Origin: Lepisosteus oculatus | Lineage: Eukaryota; Chordata; Actinopteri; Semionotiformes; Lepisosteidae | Direction: 5' to 3' | Assembly: GCF_040954835.1 (NCBI RefSeq) | Contig: NC_090704.1 | Location: 36,274,979-36,338,978, forward strand | DNA length: 64,000 bases | Shown here: in pieces, positions 25,621 through 40,000 of the stretch | Layout of the letters: every line of letters starts with the position of its first letter | How positions within the stretch are numbered: the stretch's first letter is position 1 | Translations under genes and position numbers: made by a program | Notes under the pieces: model-generated | Databases searched by the model: none | Told to the model about the DNA's origin: nothing | Seen by the model: the letters and a program-made list of their open reading frames with translations, nothing else

Positions 25621-26391
25621 TCACCTGGAAACGCGAACGTTACAACAGGTCACAACAGAGTCTCCCGCGACCCATGCAGGCATCCCCGGTTTGACACGAT
25701 TTAAAAAACAAAAACGAGCAGCAGTTTTCAAAGCCACCGAACCGGGGGGGGGGCATACAAAAACGGCTAGCTCCCCCGTCTCCCCAGGGAGAGCTCGGCG
25801 CGGAACTGGCTCTTCTAAAATGGATTCTTTCAAACGAGTGCAACATGAGCTCGAATCGCAACAGCTGTAAAACGTGAAGTCGTCGTCCGCCCCCCACGGC
25901 GGAGCGGGCTGCGGCCCCGGCAGGCGGTCGTGACCGCTGGGAGGCAGCGCGCTCGAACAGCCCACATCCCCGCCAGGCCTAGCTGCCGAGACCGCCCGCT
26001 TACATAATCGTACTGCGGTCTTTTGTCTCTCCCTATCCTCGCCTGAAGAGCTTTATTCCTGCAAGTCTCCCTAACCGACTCGCTTAAAACATCGATTCCC
26101 CCCCCACGGTAACTCCTCATTATCGTGCAGACCTTGAGCCAGCAAGCGGCGATACACTTCAGGCTCCGGGCATAGACCACCGTCCCTCCTCCTGCGTTAT
26201 GAGGCCAAAGACCGTTGGTCAAAGCCTCGCTCCCTACCACCTTGTGGAGGCCGAAAGAGAACGAGGGACCGGGGTACAGCCAGGTAATGGAGATATCACC
26301 CCAATATTAACTACGGGGAACAACGACCTTCTCGACAGCAACATATCGATATCAAAATAGCTTTTTAAAAAAAATACTGAAAAAACTGTAC

Positions 26392-26480
26392 CTTTTCGCT
26401 GTACGATCCGCGACGTCTGTGCTGGGGAATTACTCCAAAAGCTCCACCGAAACTCTCCCACCCCACGGTTCACAACACTG
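26392..26480 (-). other. h3-3b: Probable non-coding first exon of h3-3b
   Basis: Counting about 27 bases from the TATA box at 26507-26514 places the start site near 26480. The first good donor downstream on the minus strand is AAAAG|GTACAG at 26392/26391. The intron then runs about 0.75 kb to the exon containing the ATG at 25614. Exact ends are inferred; no acceptor was fixed. Confidence 0.45.
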
Positions 26481-26504
26481 TCCTACCCCCCTCCTTCACT
26501 TTTG

Positions 26505-26675
26505 CCATTTATAGATCCAATGACGTCGTATCAAAAGTTTTTTTCTTCGCATTAGTCTTTCGCCGATTGGATGAAGGTGTGGAGACTCACACGCAGATTG
26601 GATGAAATGATGACACCTGATTGGTTGTTCACGCTAATGTCCCATTGGCTTCCTGAATGAGGAACTGTGACCAAT
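26505..26675 (-). promoter_or_regulatory. h3-3b: h3-3b promoter: TATA box, CRE-like site and CCAAT cluster
   Basis: On the minus strand there is CTATAAAT at 26507-26514 and a CRE-like CGACGTCA at 26521-26528. CCAAT boxes (read as ATTGG on plus) lie at 26566, 26597, 26620 and 26644; two more CCAAT on the plus strand lie at 26517 and 26671. NF-Y binding to such clusters and CREB/ATF binding to the CRE are established for histone promoters; here they are inferred from sequence. The cluster could also serve the divergent unk gene about 1.4 kb away. Confidence 0.75.
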
Positions 26676-26680
26676 AAGAG

Positions 26681-28029
26681 CGTTCGCTGCTGGAGCCTCA
26701 CAGTTGTCATTTGGTTAATTTTATTCCTCTCCCATGTGGCTAAGCTAAACATAAACATTTTAGTAAATTTCGTTCCATCTGTAAAAAATAGACTGCTCCA
26801 CACGAATACGAATTCCTGCATCTTAGATTTGTAATTTTGGGATGCAGTTTTTAACATGCTCACCAAGATGGATTCACTTATGGCACAACTAGTTTTTTAC
26901 CTATTCAAAACGACTGAAACAAAATGGCCAGTTTTAATGTTTTGTCCTCTAAACATAGTGCCCCTGTTCCTGAGCGATGCAGCTTTAATATTTGCTGCTT
27001 TATATCGTTACACGTGAAGTTAATACACTGTGCGTGGTAATTTGGAAAGATTCTCCTAAAAGAAACCAGACTTCTGGTTTTGAGAACAAAACCACAATGT
27101 TTCTAAAACGTGAACAATAAACATGGCTTCCAGACTAAAGCTTACACAGCACCAGACTGACCGCCATTCATTATTAAACAAAAATAGCTTTATATGTCAC
27201 GTTAAAAGACAAAAGCTTTACAAATGACATGTTTTCTATTTTTAAACGCATTTAAATATTAAAAAAAAACACAACGAAAGTTATGCAAATGCATTTTACA
27301 TGAAAAGCACAAAACTCGTATAACAAAACGAACTGTGGAGCAGCGGATGGGTTGTCTGCGCCTGCTGTGCTTTAGTTTTGCCCGGTACACACATTACCCT
27401 CATCGCAAGACAATCCTGTCAGTGTTAAAGCTGCACCTGGGGTCTCCTTCCGTATTTTACTCCAGTATAGAACTAATAGAGGTCTTGAGAATTACTTTAC
27501 AGATGTTAAAACGTTAACTGGGGGGGAGCGAGTGTCTGTTGACTGCTAAGATAAGGTGGGTTTAGTTTGGCTGTGTATGTCTCAACATCGTGAGGTGAGG
27601 GGAAGGTGTTTTTGCACTCGGGCAAGATGCTTTCAATACATGTATACAGGAGTAACAAACAGCTAAAACAGCTTAAAAAACATTACGTTTTCCTTCTCAG
27701 ACATTCCCGCTGTATAAATACAGTAAAATAAAGCCTGATTTAGACATTACCAAACATATACAGTTGTAAAATGCAATAGTCGCGCACTAAATTAAAGCAG
27801 CCTTCGTTTTTTTATCGATTGATTTCAGTTATTAACAAATATTCTTCCTGTAGTCCATACGAGCGAACGCTTGGACCCGGACACTACATCTCCCAAGGTC
27901 CCCAGCGGTAGCCCCCCGGTCTGTTTCCCGTTCCCCGTGCCAGGCGCAAGCGCACTTCGAGTAAGAATGCGGACCTCGACGTGTAGACAACAATAATAAA
28001 GGAAGAGTGGCGCTGAGAGAGAAGGGAAT
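26681..28029. other. Divergent intergenic region and unk 5' flank
   Basis: About 26700-27800 is AT-rich with no gene seen. From about 27850 the sequence becomes CpG-rich and stays so to about 28300, covering the unk 5' UTR and first coding exon. This is a CpG-island type promoter with no clear TATA box near the ATG. The transcription start cannot be fixed by eye. Confidence 0.6.
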
Positions 28030-31000
28030 ATGTCGAAAGGCCCCGCGCCAGCGAGCTCCTCCTCGGGGGCTATCGCCGCAGCTGGATCCGCCGCACCCAC
28101 GACCTCCGCCTCCTCTGCAGCCGCAGGCTCGGCGTCTCCCGCCAGCGTGCTGCACGCACAACCCGAGAAACCGCAGCACTACACGTACGTAACACACCCT
28201 CACGTGCACGGACACGCGCAGGCCTCTCGCACCTGACGTGGCGCGGGGTGGGAGGGCTCGCGCGGGCGGTTCTATCCGGTTCGAACCGGCCCGGACCGAA
28301 CCCGACTAGAACCGATTTGTTCTGAGTTCCCGGAGGTACCAGTTCCAGCCGGTGTGGTTCGGGAATGGGCGGGGAAACGATCTTAAAACGAATCTCATCA
28401 AGTCGTCTTCCTTGAATTCGACATTGTTGTCATCTTTGTGCCCGTCTAGGTCTTTTTTAGCTGAAGGTTGTGCTTATACCTAGTCAACACCGCTAACATA
28501 TTTGCCGATTTGTTTCGGTGCTATTCTGTTTTTAATCGGTACTCTTTAGTGGGAGCAGCTGCAGAAATGTATTGATTTAAAACAAGCGTATGCTTATTAC
28601 AATAAAATGTTTACCGTGAATTACCTATAATATATAGCATAATAATACTGAGTCTTTATGTAAAATGCTGCTTTTTTTCAAGCCCAAAGATACAACATAG
28701 TTCTGCACACCTGTACACCCGTAATCACTTATAGATTTCGTGAGTTTTTTGGTGCCCATTATTTGAAGTTTGTTTTGTTTTCTCTCGACGTGCCTCATAC
28801 GAGAGGAAATATTAAATATTTCAGAAGAAACGACGTTCACACTTAAGGGTATATACAGGAATTTAGTTTTCATTCTCTTGTAACCCAATCTCCGGGTAAA
28901 GCAATCAAAGCACTTTCATCATGCTCCGTGATTTTCTTTAATTTGTGGAGATGGCTTCCATCGTATTAGTTAGTATTAAGGAACAAGTAATAGGTTTATT
29001 CCATGCTGAAAAAAAGAAAAAAACACAACGTTTCGGCCGTGGGGCCTTCTTCAGGTGTTAGTATTAGTTTGTTACAGCCGGGTGACCAGTTCCTGCGGCA
29101 CGCTCACACCTGGGTACAGGTGCGCGCGCCCCCTCCCTCTTCCCGCTTGCCCATATCAGTCGCGAGAGCCCCGGGCTACCAGGGTGCATCCGGGTTTCAC
29201 AGCCTGACCTGAACCCAGAGAGGTGATTTTGCTTAAGGTGGCACCTTACCGAAGCAGGCCTTTTGAGCGAAGGTATCAGTTTCGGCTCGACGTTTGTATC
29301 CATCGTGGCATTTCCTTGAGTTTTTCAAAAAAGAAGACCTATGCCTCACTTACTGTGCCACTGGAGAGAAGTTTGTACGCGTTTTTGTACGTGGTCTGCT
29401 CTCGCACAGTGGCATTAATTTCAAAAGGGCTCAAATGAAGAGCTGTTTGTGGCTTGATTTGATTTTGAGCCAAATATATATTGATGCCATTTCTACAGCT
29501 CTTTAAAAAAAAAATATCGTCCTTTCCAAAAAGATTGTCTTTAGTTAGTTTCCAGTATCGATGGAAATGCTGATATTTTGTCAAATTGTCCTGCCGAATT
29601 ATATAGTTAAATAAACACAGTATAATAATAACAACAATAAAAAACATTATTATATATAAAGTCTTTCTTGGAACATCATTTTAAAGTGCAGGGCAATTCA
29701 ACATTTAAAAGAGATATAAACACATAACATTGCAGTAAATTCAAGATTTAAAAGCTGGATCATAAAATAGAGCAGTTCACCAATGCAGTCGGTAGCCAAA
29801 CTACAGTATTCATACCCTTAAAGGGGAGCAGCAACATTTAGGAATCATTTTCTGAAATCCATAGGGAGCCAATGCAAAAAACACAAAATAGATGCTATTA
29901 GATGTTCAAATATTATAGGCCTTAAAAACTCAAGAATCTGAATTCTGAACATGCATCAACATTTTAAGCACATTTGGATACACTAGACATACTGGTAGTT
30001 TAACTGCCTTCAGGTAAAATTGGCCCTGATGTGAGTGTCTGTCCTATGATGGACTGGCATCTTGTCCGGGGTGTATCCTGCCTTGTGCCCGTTGCTTGCC
30101 AGGATAGACTCTGGCTCCCCCACTTCACTGTACTGGATAAAAAATGGATGGGTGGATATGCCAGTATGCACTGCATTGCAATAATCCAGCTTGAATTTGT
30201 CCAAACAAGTTTTGTGTGTGCACCACTGAACTTCTAGATCCTGATTTCACGGGCACATTGCTGTTGCCGTTTCCCTCCTCCCATCTTTGCCCTCCTTGCT
30301 GTTTCTCCCCTTCTCTGCCTGTCCCACTCTGTCCACCCCTCTGTCCCTCTCTCTCAGGTACCTGAAGGAGTTTCGGACAGAGCAGTGCCCCCTGTTTGTG
30401 CAGCATAAGTGCTCTCAGCACCGGCCCTTCACCTGCTTCAACTGGCACTTTGTCAACCAGCGCCGGCGCCGGCCGGTGCGCCGCCGCGACGGCACCTTCA
30501 GCTACAGCCCCGACATCTACTGCACCAAGTACGAGGAGAGCTCGGGGACCTGCCCCGAGGGGGACGAGTAAGTCTCCGTGCGGCCGCGGGCTCAGATTCT
30601 CACGTTCTCTCGTGCATGAGGTCCTCATGTCGAGTTGAGTAACACGCCTGTGAGTTTTGTCTTTAGTGCTCCCGTCAGGAGGAGCCGTTAAACGTATCTT
30701 AAGTGATCAGTGCAGCGCAATCAGTTTCAAGCTGCTTAGCTCCTGGAGACACATTTTTTTAGAATCTGGATGCAGCAAATTTGCCTCCAGTCTTGGTGTT
30801 TCAGTGGGAGCGGACTTAGGAGCGGGTTCAACCATGCAGTATTTCTGTTCTTAAGTTTAGAATCATCAGTTGTTATCATCCCAGATGATGATTGGTGTAA
30901 ATCCCGAAGAGGAAAGACTTAAGTGACCCTCACGCTTGGCTCAGAAATGCCACAAGTCAGCACTGTTCTCTGAAACTTGTGCTGCGTAGAAACATTCCCC

Positions 31001-34000
31001 CGTGCTAAATTGGTTGTTTATATAGCTGCAGAAGATTGCATGTTTGGAAAAATGTTTTTTTTTTATGAACTGAATATAGAAACTCATGTATTTAAAACAA
31101 TAAACAGGATTGATGTTCCTGCTCTCTCTTGGGTCTTAGTTGCCCCTTCCTGCACCGCACAGCGGGCGACACGGAGAGGCGCTACCACCTGCGCTACTAC
31201 AAGACCGGCACCTGCATCCACGAGACCGACGCCAAGGGTCACTGCAGCAAGAACGGCCCCCACTGTGCCTTCGCTCACGGGCCGCAGGACCTGCGCACTC
31301 CTGTCTATGATATTAGGTACAGCGTACAGCAGATCCAGCACTGCGTGCAGCTCTGAAACTTCCCTTCCAGATTCAGTGTCACACTGGACCCTTACTCTTT
31401 CACACGTTCAGCACCCCCCTACAGCCGTAGACAAAAAGCCTTGTGTCGTGTGTGCACACCAGTATAAAACTTGTGTCCATGTAAAGTTTCGGCATCTCTT
31501 AACTGCCCCAAATAGGATTATAACATAAAAACACAGAAACTAAATTAGGATTGTAAATCGGAGGTTTTTAGCCTCAGATCTGGAGACCGCCAGTCCAACT
31601 GGTTTCATAGGTAACCATGATGTCAATAATTTCTTAACATGTAGAAAATTTTTTGATCAATTAAACTTAAATGATGTAGAGATTATTTGAGTTGCAAATC
31701 TTTAAAAAAAAAACATACCTTTCAGTCCTCATGGACCAGAGTTTCTTTAAATTATAGTATCAGTGCTGTACGTAAAGACATTTAAATTGTCTGAAAGTTA
31801 TGCAAAATTAAATAGCCAAAGCACAGAAGGGCTTATCTCTTGGCATCTCTTTTACGCAGAACCTCTCCAGCTTTTCCAGGTTGTGCTAGCTCTTTTTTAT
31901 TATGCGTGCTTCCTTCAGAACACTTGAATTTAATTGGCAGCTGGGTGCACCTAGGAATAGTACCTGCTATCTTTATGGACTTACTGGGCTTTAGCGAGCA
32001 CAAGCTGTCAAAATCTTGGTTAGCCATCGTGTCCACAATCACCTAGACTGCAGGGACTCTTGTGTTCAGAGTGCAGGTCCATTTAGGGACTGAAAAGTGA
32101 ACACAGTACTTTAGACAGTGTGTTGAGGCATATTGCTGGAACTTATGCCCTTAGTAGCCCCCCAGAAAAGGCCATGTGAAGCTCTGGAACAGATGAGTAG
32201 GGCTGAATGACCTTCTGTCTCTGCTCTTTCCCATGCTGCTACTCGTTCTCTTGTTGTTCCCTCAGAGAGCTGCAAGCTATGGAGGCAGTGCAGAACGGGC
32301 AGGGCACCTCTGAAGGGGGCGGGGAGGGACAGCCTGGCATCGCTACCAGTTACGCCCTCATCGAGAAGATTCTGAGCGAAGAGCCTCGGTGGCAGGGTAA
32401 GACTGCTGCCAACTGGAAAAGTCGAGAAACCCAGAAGAGCTGTGCCTGGCACCTAAGTTCAGGCATAAAAACCATTATAGTCCGTCATGACCATCGTCTG
32501 ATCTAGGTTATATTTCTGATCACTTCTTACTGTCAAAGCTACTAGATAAGAACTATCTTTGTGTCCATAATTGCCTCAAATTAGAAATCTAAACTGCAGA
32601 GAGTTTCGAAGCAGTGTTATAACAAAGGGGCAGACAGGTTGTCTTTCTCCACAGAGAACACCTACGTCCTCTCCCATTACAAGACGGAGCTGTGCAAGAA
32701 GCCCCCCCGCCTCTGTCGCCAAGGTTACGCCTGCCCCTACTACCACAACAGCAAGGACCGCCGCCGCAGCCCCCGCAAGCACAAGTACAGGTACTGCACA
32801 GGGGGGTCCTTTCAGAACTGTCTAGCCCTGTGTATCGCAAGATCTGCAGCCAGGCTACCAGACAGCCACAGTGTCTCCTGCTCCAGCTCCTGCTGAGCTC
32901 CTAATGACTGAATGGCAGTGTGTTTGTTAACTCATGTAGACTAATACAGTGTATTTAGCGTGCCTTTACTCACTCATTCATTTCCTGCTATCTCTCTTGT
33001 TAAACCTGCAGTACTGTGATTGTGTAAGACTGAGCTGGCAGACCCCAGGCCTGCACATAAGAAGGGTTTCTTGTGGAATAGACTGCTTACACCCACTGGC
33101 TTCCCTGACTAAGAAGGATAAAAATCAAGCCATGAGTGCCTGCGGTGGTAATTGTGCTGGTGTCGTGGTGTGTTCAGGAGTGCTGAGAGAGCTCTTTGTT
33201 TTCTCCCAGGTCCTTGCCCTGCCCTTCTGTGAAGCACAGTGACGAGTGGGGCGACCCCAGCAAGTGCGAGAGCGGCGACGGCTGCCAGTACTGCCACACG
33301 CGCACCGAGCAGCAGTTCCACCCCGAGGTAACGGCATGCCATCTGGACAGGGGGCATCGCGGGAGGGAGGGCAGCCCCAGAGACACCCACAGCAGCTGTG
33401 GTTTCCCTCCTACTTCCTGTTTATTCATGTGGCTGGGGCCTTTGTCAGGGGTGACTTATCGGGGCTACCACTGTATAAAATGCAAAACATTTACATACAC
33501 GCATATGTGTGTGTTATATGTACTTATATGTCTTTGTGTTAAGTTGGGAGTCCTCTCTTTAGTCCAATCTGTTCGTCTGTCCCTAAAGATTCCTTTTGCG
33601 GTTGTGTAGTGCTTTTTATCCCAGAGGATCTCAAAATGCCTTACATGTCGGAGTGGAACCACTTCATCTACCACTGAAGTACAGTACCCACCAGCCCCAT
33701 TATGCAGCCGATCAGGTGGAGAAGTGAGAGATTTTTCAAGGGGGAATTAAATGAAAACCAGGTTGCACAAACCCACATGGGAATTTAGGCAAGACACTGT
33801 GGTTAACGGCACTGCTCTTGCAGACAGTGTCATGGGGAATTTAATGACCAAGTAATATGGATCTCTTTTTCACATCACATCTGACCAACCTGGTTTTCCC
33901 ATGCAGATGGGAACACAAGAACTCTCAGGGACGTGTATTGATATTGAAACTTGTTTTTTTTTTCAAAGTCGTTACATTAAACTAACTGAAGACAGATTCA

Positions 34001-37000
34001 CATTTTCATGCAAGTGCCATTGGGTTTGGTATCTTCTTGCAACATAAAATTTTGTTTCGTAATGGAACAGCATGACAAATTAATATTACGTATTTATTCT
34101 GATCAGGTACTCCATCTTTGTAACATAATTAAACTACCGGCAACGTTGATAAAACACTCAGGTCACCATTTGTGAGAATGTTTTCTTTTGTATATTTTTG
34201 TAATGCAATTTTAAATGTTTTAGTGAATTCAGACAATCAAGTATTCTGACACAGGGCAGGTGCAGTGGTGATGATTATGACGTCCCAGCTGCAGTAGCAC
34301 TGTCCTTGCCGAGGAGGGGATGACGGTCTTGTCTCTCCACAGATCTACAAGTCCACTAAGTGCAACGATATCCAGCAGTCTGGCAGCTGTCCTCGTGGGC
34401 CCTTCTGTGCCTTTGCCCATGTTGACCGTAGGTGGTTCTCTGCCCTCCTCTCCCACTGCCACATGTTACAGTTTGCAGAGTTGTAGCTCCATGAACTACC
34501 ATCACTCTGGTTTCAGCTTGTCGCTGGGATACAGACCCGACTCCCGTAACGTAATGCTGGGCTCCACATTCCCGGGACTCGGGACCTTGTTTCCTCTGCA
34601 GTTCGTTGCATCTGAACTTCATGCTTTTAATCTGGCTTTTGAAAACCTTGATTGAGCTGTTCTCTATATTTAATTTTATATTCTTTTTCTGTTGTCCATG
34701 TTTTTAGAAACTCAGCTTTAATTATAATGTTTCCAAGATATTTGTCAGTCAGAACTGCTGCTGTTGCATAACTGTGTTGCTGTTGAGAACTGCTGTGCTG
34801 GTGTATCCCACAGAGCCTAGCTGCAGCGAGGAGGCCCAGCTGTCTTGCCCATCGCCCAGCTCCATGCCGGGCTCTGTGCCCCTCTTCCCCACTGGGGCAG
34901 TGGAGGAGTCAGGCCCGGGCAGTCCCAGCAGCGCCCACAGCACAGAACTCCACGCTGTAAGATCCGTCACTTTGTCATTGTGGTGTTCACACTGGCTGTT
35001 GGGGATAAGATGGCAGTGTCCTGAAGAGAACACATTCGCAGGCTGTTCATTGTGTGAATATAGTCTGAATCTAGTTCCACACAGCCTTTGGAAGACATTT
35101 GATAAAATTATAAATACTTAACATGTAAAAAGCTACTAGTCCACTTTCACACTTCAGACTCAGTACTTGTGCTTGTTTAGGAAAAGGGATGTCCTTGTTT
35201 TCTGCAGATACTGTTTCCTTTTGTCCACTGAATGTAATATAGAGATAGTTGTTTCAGATCTGATTTGAGACTGCTTTGATTGAATGAGAGGCATCTTGAA
35301 AAATGTGAAACGCGTGCCGTAGGGCCCGTGGAGATGAAAGCCTGTTGGATTTTTTTCTTTCAGGTCCTATCCAGTAGCTGTGGCACCATGAGCTCCTCTG
35401 TACTTTCTGCCTCAGAGCACAGTATGCTGGGAAGAGTGCTGTACCCGGAGTCTAGTAGCCTGGAGGCCCCTCTGTCCTGCTGGATGGGCAGCGGATATGG
35501 CAGAGCACCAGGGTTCGAGCGTGAAGACCAGGTCAGAAAAGACTGATGTGTAAAAAATGCTTGCAATCCCCAAACTTATTTATTATACTATTTATGCTTA
35601 TTTATTTATGGCATTCCAGAGAACTGTTGCTCCAAGATAAACTGGCAGCATGCAGAAACATGAGTTTAGTAATTGACTACCTCAAGGAAGAAGTGAAAGG
35701 GATTTTATATACTAAGTGGCATTAATAACCAGTGTTATTACTTCTAGTACTCATTTGTTGAATTTGTTTAATGCCTCTTAGTATATTTATTACTAAATTA
35801 CTAAGTGTAAAAAACACCTAGGATTTACCATGCAAAGCTGAAGAGCCTTGCAATTGAATTCTAGCTCTTTTAGCATTGCAGTATTGTTGTAAGCAGAGTC
35901 TACTATAGAAGATTTAAAGAGCATTAGATAAGAATTCCAAACTAGAAAAGTATCAAAACTACACAGGTAGTTATATGCCTTTCCTTAGTTTTTGAAATGT
36001 CCTCAGTCATCCGGGTTGCTCTGGCAGTGTCTCATGTGTTTCCCTGCAGGCAAAGCAGAAACCTCATTTGCTGGAACAGCGCAGCAGGGAGTCAATACAG
36101 GCACAAGGCAAACAGGTACTGATCACCCTCTCTCTCTTTTCCTGGTGTTCGCCTTCACCTACAGCTAAATTCATGCATTAGTCTTGAGTGAAACAGTTTC
36201 AAAGGCAGAATGATGCTGTTTCCTAGTTAGCTGTTCTAAGTACTGTAATATACCAAGTCGGTAGATTAAATTGTTGCTGTCTAGTGCATCCTGGTGTGGA
36301 TTCATTCCCATCATTCAGTGTTCTTAGTCTTCAGCTAATTTACAGTAGTTGTGGTGAGTGGATCAAGTACACATGAACAGGAGCACTGTAAAAGCTGTAG
36401 AGATCTTACAGATCCTCAAGGCAGTTTAAAGCTGAACATTCAAGATCATTTTCCTAGACAACTCTGAACCCATCAAATATAAGACAGGAAAATGAGGAGA
36501 GTGATTTAATAATTGTCTCACAAGGCACCCCTGTCAGTGCAACAGAAACAACTTGGGTTGGCCAGTTTTAACTTGCTCTTCAAGAACTGAGCACTAAGAG
36601 CACCCTTTATGAGGTTTGGACAAACTGGCTCCAAACCAGAGATGTACTCTTACACTATTTGACAAAGGAAAATGTCATTTGTTGTTTTTCACTGGTTATT
36701 AAATTGGTTTCCAACAAATTGGCCTAACCATATTCCATGCTAGAAGACGGCAGTAGAATGTGGGATCAGTGTTTCAGATCAAAGCCTCCTCCTTTTTCTT
36801 TAAGCACAGCACAGCGCTGCCTTTCCACTGTAGTTGAAGTGGACAGCTGTGTTTGAACACAGCATGGTTCAATGTCAAGTATGAGAAAGAGCATACTGTA
36901 GTAATGTGTGTTGTCTCTCTCCCTACCCAGGACTTCATGGGGCTCCTCCCTGTGGGCAGCCCCCTCACTTCTAGTATCTCCTCCAGCATGACGTCCAGTC

Positions 37001-40000
37001 TGGCCACCACCCCGCCCAGTCCCGCTCCCCCAGGCATCTCCTCAGGCATGAACGCCAATGCCTTGCCCTTCTACCCCACCAGCGATACTGTGGAGTCGGT
37101 CGTGGGTGAGCAGCACGTTCTCGTGGGAGGAGCATGTTTGATAGGGTGGGCATGAACCCGACTACAGCAAGCTTGTCCTGGGGGCAGAGAGCAGGAGGAG
37201 AGGCAGGGTGTGGGGTGTCTGGTGTGGGTTTTGCAGTTTCCACTCCCCCAATTTTCCCTTCATCATCGCCATATTTCAGGTGTTACAGTGAGGTTTGTCA
37301 CGCTGCTTCAAGCTTTCATTTCATTCTCAGATCCACTTGATCTAACTCCTACATACAGCTAGGCAGGCTTTACTTTAAAAGATTAAAACTAAACTAAGAT
37401 GAGCAAAACAAAACTTTTTCCTTAAGAAGTTCCTGCATCATACTACCTTGCTAAGCTGTTGCAGACTGGTCTAATTTTATTCACCAACTGAACAAAAAGA
37501 AAGCCGTTTCATGCTTACCATGTGAAAGATTCACTCCTCATTTAGTGGATTGTGACTGAACTACACAAATAGAGGAGTGCAGACTTGGGTGGTCCTGTTC
37601 ACCCAAAAGCTCACAATGGTAGACAGGTGAGGTGCAGGAGACTTTATTGCAGAGTTATTGTATTTGAAAGACTCCATAGAATCCCTTTCTTTCGATATGC
37701 ATTAGCTCTATCAGTGTGCCTTGATTGCTTATTAAGCCAGCCATCACAACTCAGCCAGAATTAATACTGTGCTAGCCCTTTATAGAACGCAATTCACACA
37801 GTGCACAATTAATTATATCCTTGCCAAAATGTGGACATTAACCCTTCAGTTATTTAAAAATGATCGCACTGTGTGCCGAACTACAACTGTAAGAAGCCTT
37901 TTGGCGGCCTCTACTGTAATTCGGCTGCTATTACAGTACCTTAATAGACCTGCCTGCTACACTCAAATATTGTATTGCCATGCTTGTTCAGTTTGCTAAC
38001 TAGCTGTAGTTAACTTTAAAACTGTAGTGTCCAGGTGTTGTTTTTTTATGTCACGCTTTGTAAAATAACTGAAATGTAGTTCTTATTTTATGATGATGCT
38101 CTGAACTGTTAAAGAGGATTTTGTAAAATTCCCCACGTGTTCTACTGTTTGTTTTATTCTCCCAACGTTTCTTGCTCTCCCATGAAGCTGCTTCTTTTGT
38201 AGGATACATCAATTGAGGTGGCAATAGATTTCAACATTTCATTAAAAGCTATGTGCGTCAGAGCCAAGGAAAGCTTCCTTATCAAGCAGACCCTTGTAAC
38301 TTCATTAGGAAAATTGACCATAAATTCACAGAACACTTGGCAGTAAAAACTTGGAAAAACTGCTGATGTCTAAAAGGGTGTAAGGTATGCCCTCTTCCTG
38401 TTGCAGAGTCAGCTCTGGATGACCTGGACCTGAATGACTTTGGCATGGCGGCGCTGGAGAAGAGCCTGGACAGCGGTACTGCAGTGCCCAGCGCAGGCAT
38501 CATGCTCGGTAAGGTTGCATCCTGGGGAATTTGTAATATTCATCTTCGCTCTGTGGCCGGCCTCCTAATAGGCGCTTATCAGTTTGTGAATCAGTTTTTC
38601 TTTCCAAATGTTTTTTATTAGACCCAATTTCAAAATATTTGTGTAAAGAAAGCCAGGCAAAATCTTATTTTATGATGATTTCTAAAGCTGTTAACTGTAT
38701 CAGTTATTAAAAGAGTGTAGGATAATCTACTGTAGACATTGTTGTAAACTATATTCAGTATAATCGCTGCAGCCTTTTTTCTATCTTTTCCGATTCCTGA
38801 GTAACACATTCTGCCATTTCTGTCCTGCAGGAGGCAGCCTGCTGCAGAGCTCAGCGCCGGTCAACATACCGGGCTCCCTCAGCAGCTCTGCCTCTTTCCA
38901 CTCCACCTCTCCATCACCACCAATGGGAGCGCTTTCTTCCCACTTCCTGTCTTCCCACCTCCCACAGCCAGGCCAATCGGAGAGCACCTTCCTGGGAGCG
39001 TCACACAGCTCTCTGGGTAAGTGTTCTGTTCAGATGCAGAGGTGTGATTGGATCGATTGGCCTGCACCCCACTGTGGTGAATTCCTGCCATCATTAAAGG
39101 GTAGTCGGGGAAAACAGGATGCTTACACACTTCCCTAGAAGACAATAACTTCAGGCTAATTCTGAACTGTTATGAAATAGTTTATTGACAAAATAATATT
39201 ATTATACAAAATAATAAGATTTTTTAAACTTTTCCATTTAAAAGTGTAAAATGAATAAGAGGGTGTGCTAAGCAAACGTATTAAAATTGTGGGCTTTGGG
39301 GCAATAAAGTACATACAGAGTGACAGTAAAAATGCATTTATATAATGAGACATTACAAATTTAACAAATGGTATTGGTTCCAATTCCTAAGCATGGATCT
39401 GATATTGTTTTCACATGTGTCAGGAGCATTTCTGTCTAATTTGTTCTAAAAAAACATGCCAAACTGAGTCCTGGGAGGCATGGTGACATGGTTGTTAGCA
39501 CTGACCCATTCACAGCTCATGCGTCCTGGGTTTTTATTTGCAGTTCCATGTGCTCCACATGGCCGTGTAGGTTTCCTTTTAATCCACTGATTTCTAAATT
39601 ATTCTCTGTCTGCATTTGCACGTGTGTTTGGTCTGTGATGGCCTGACGTCCTATCCAGGGTTGGTCCTGTGGCTGTTGCCTGTCAGTCTGGGCTCCAGCT
39701 CACCATAAAGTGTATTGGTCTAAGTGGGTATTAAAAATGGATGGATAACTGAGACCAATTGATAACAACAGGATTCACTTAGGTGTGCTAACTTGGCCCA
39801 GTAGGATCAAGATTTGCGTTCATGATAATTTTCGTTTCTCTCTTGTGGATAGGACTGATGTTAACACTCCCTGCTGTTGTGCAAGTTCTGTGTTCTCTAT
39901 GTTTTCAGTGATTTTATAAATGTAATTGCTCCACTGTGCTCAATTTCTCCATATAATGGTTTGAATAGGTGCACTAACTTTCTGAGGTCCATATTAATTC

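Noticed and set aside
30125-30628. 167-codon minus-strand frame
   Set aside because: It is antisense to unk exon 30358-30567; low-complexity Ala/Val/Gly runs are typical of a shadow of GC-rich coding DNA.
30977-31528. 183-codon plus-strand frame
   Set aside because: It is a shifted frame across unk exon 31140-31316. The zinc-finger frame is the real one, with matching splice sites.
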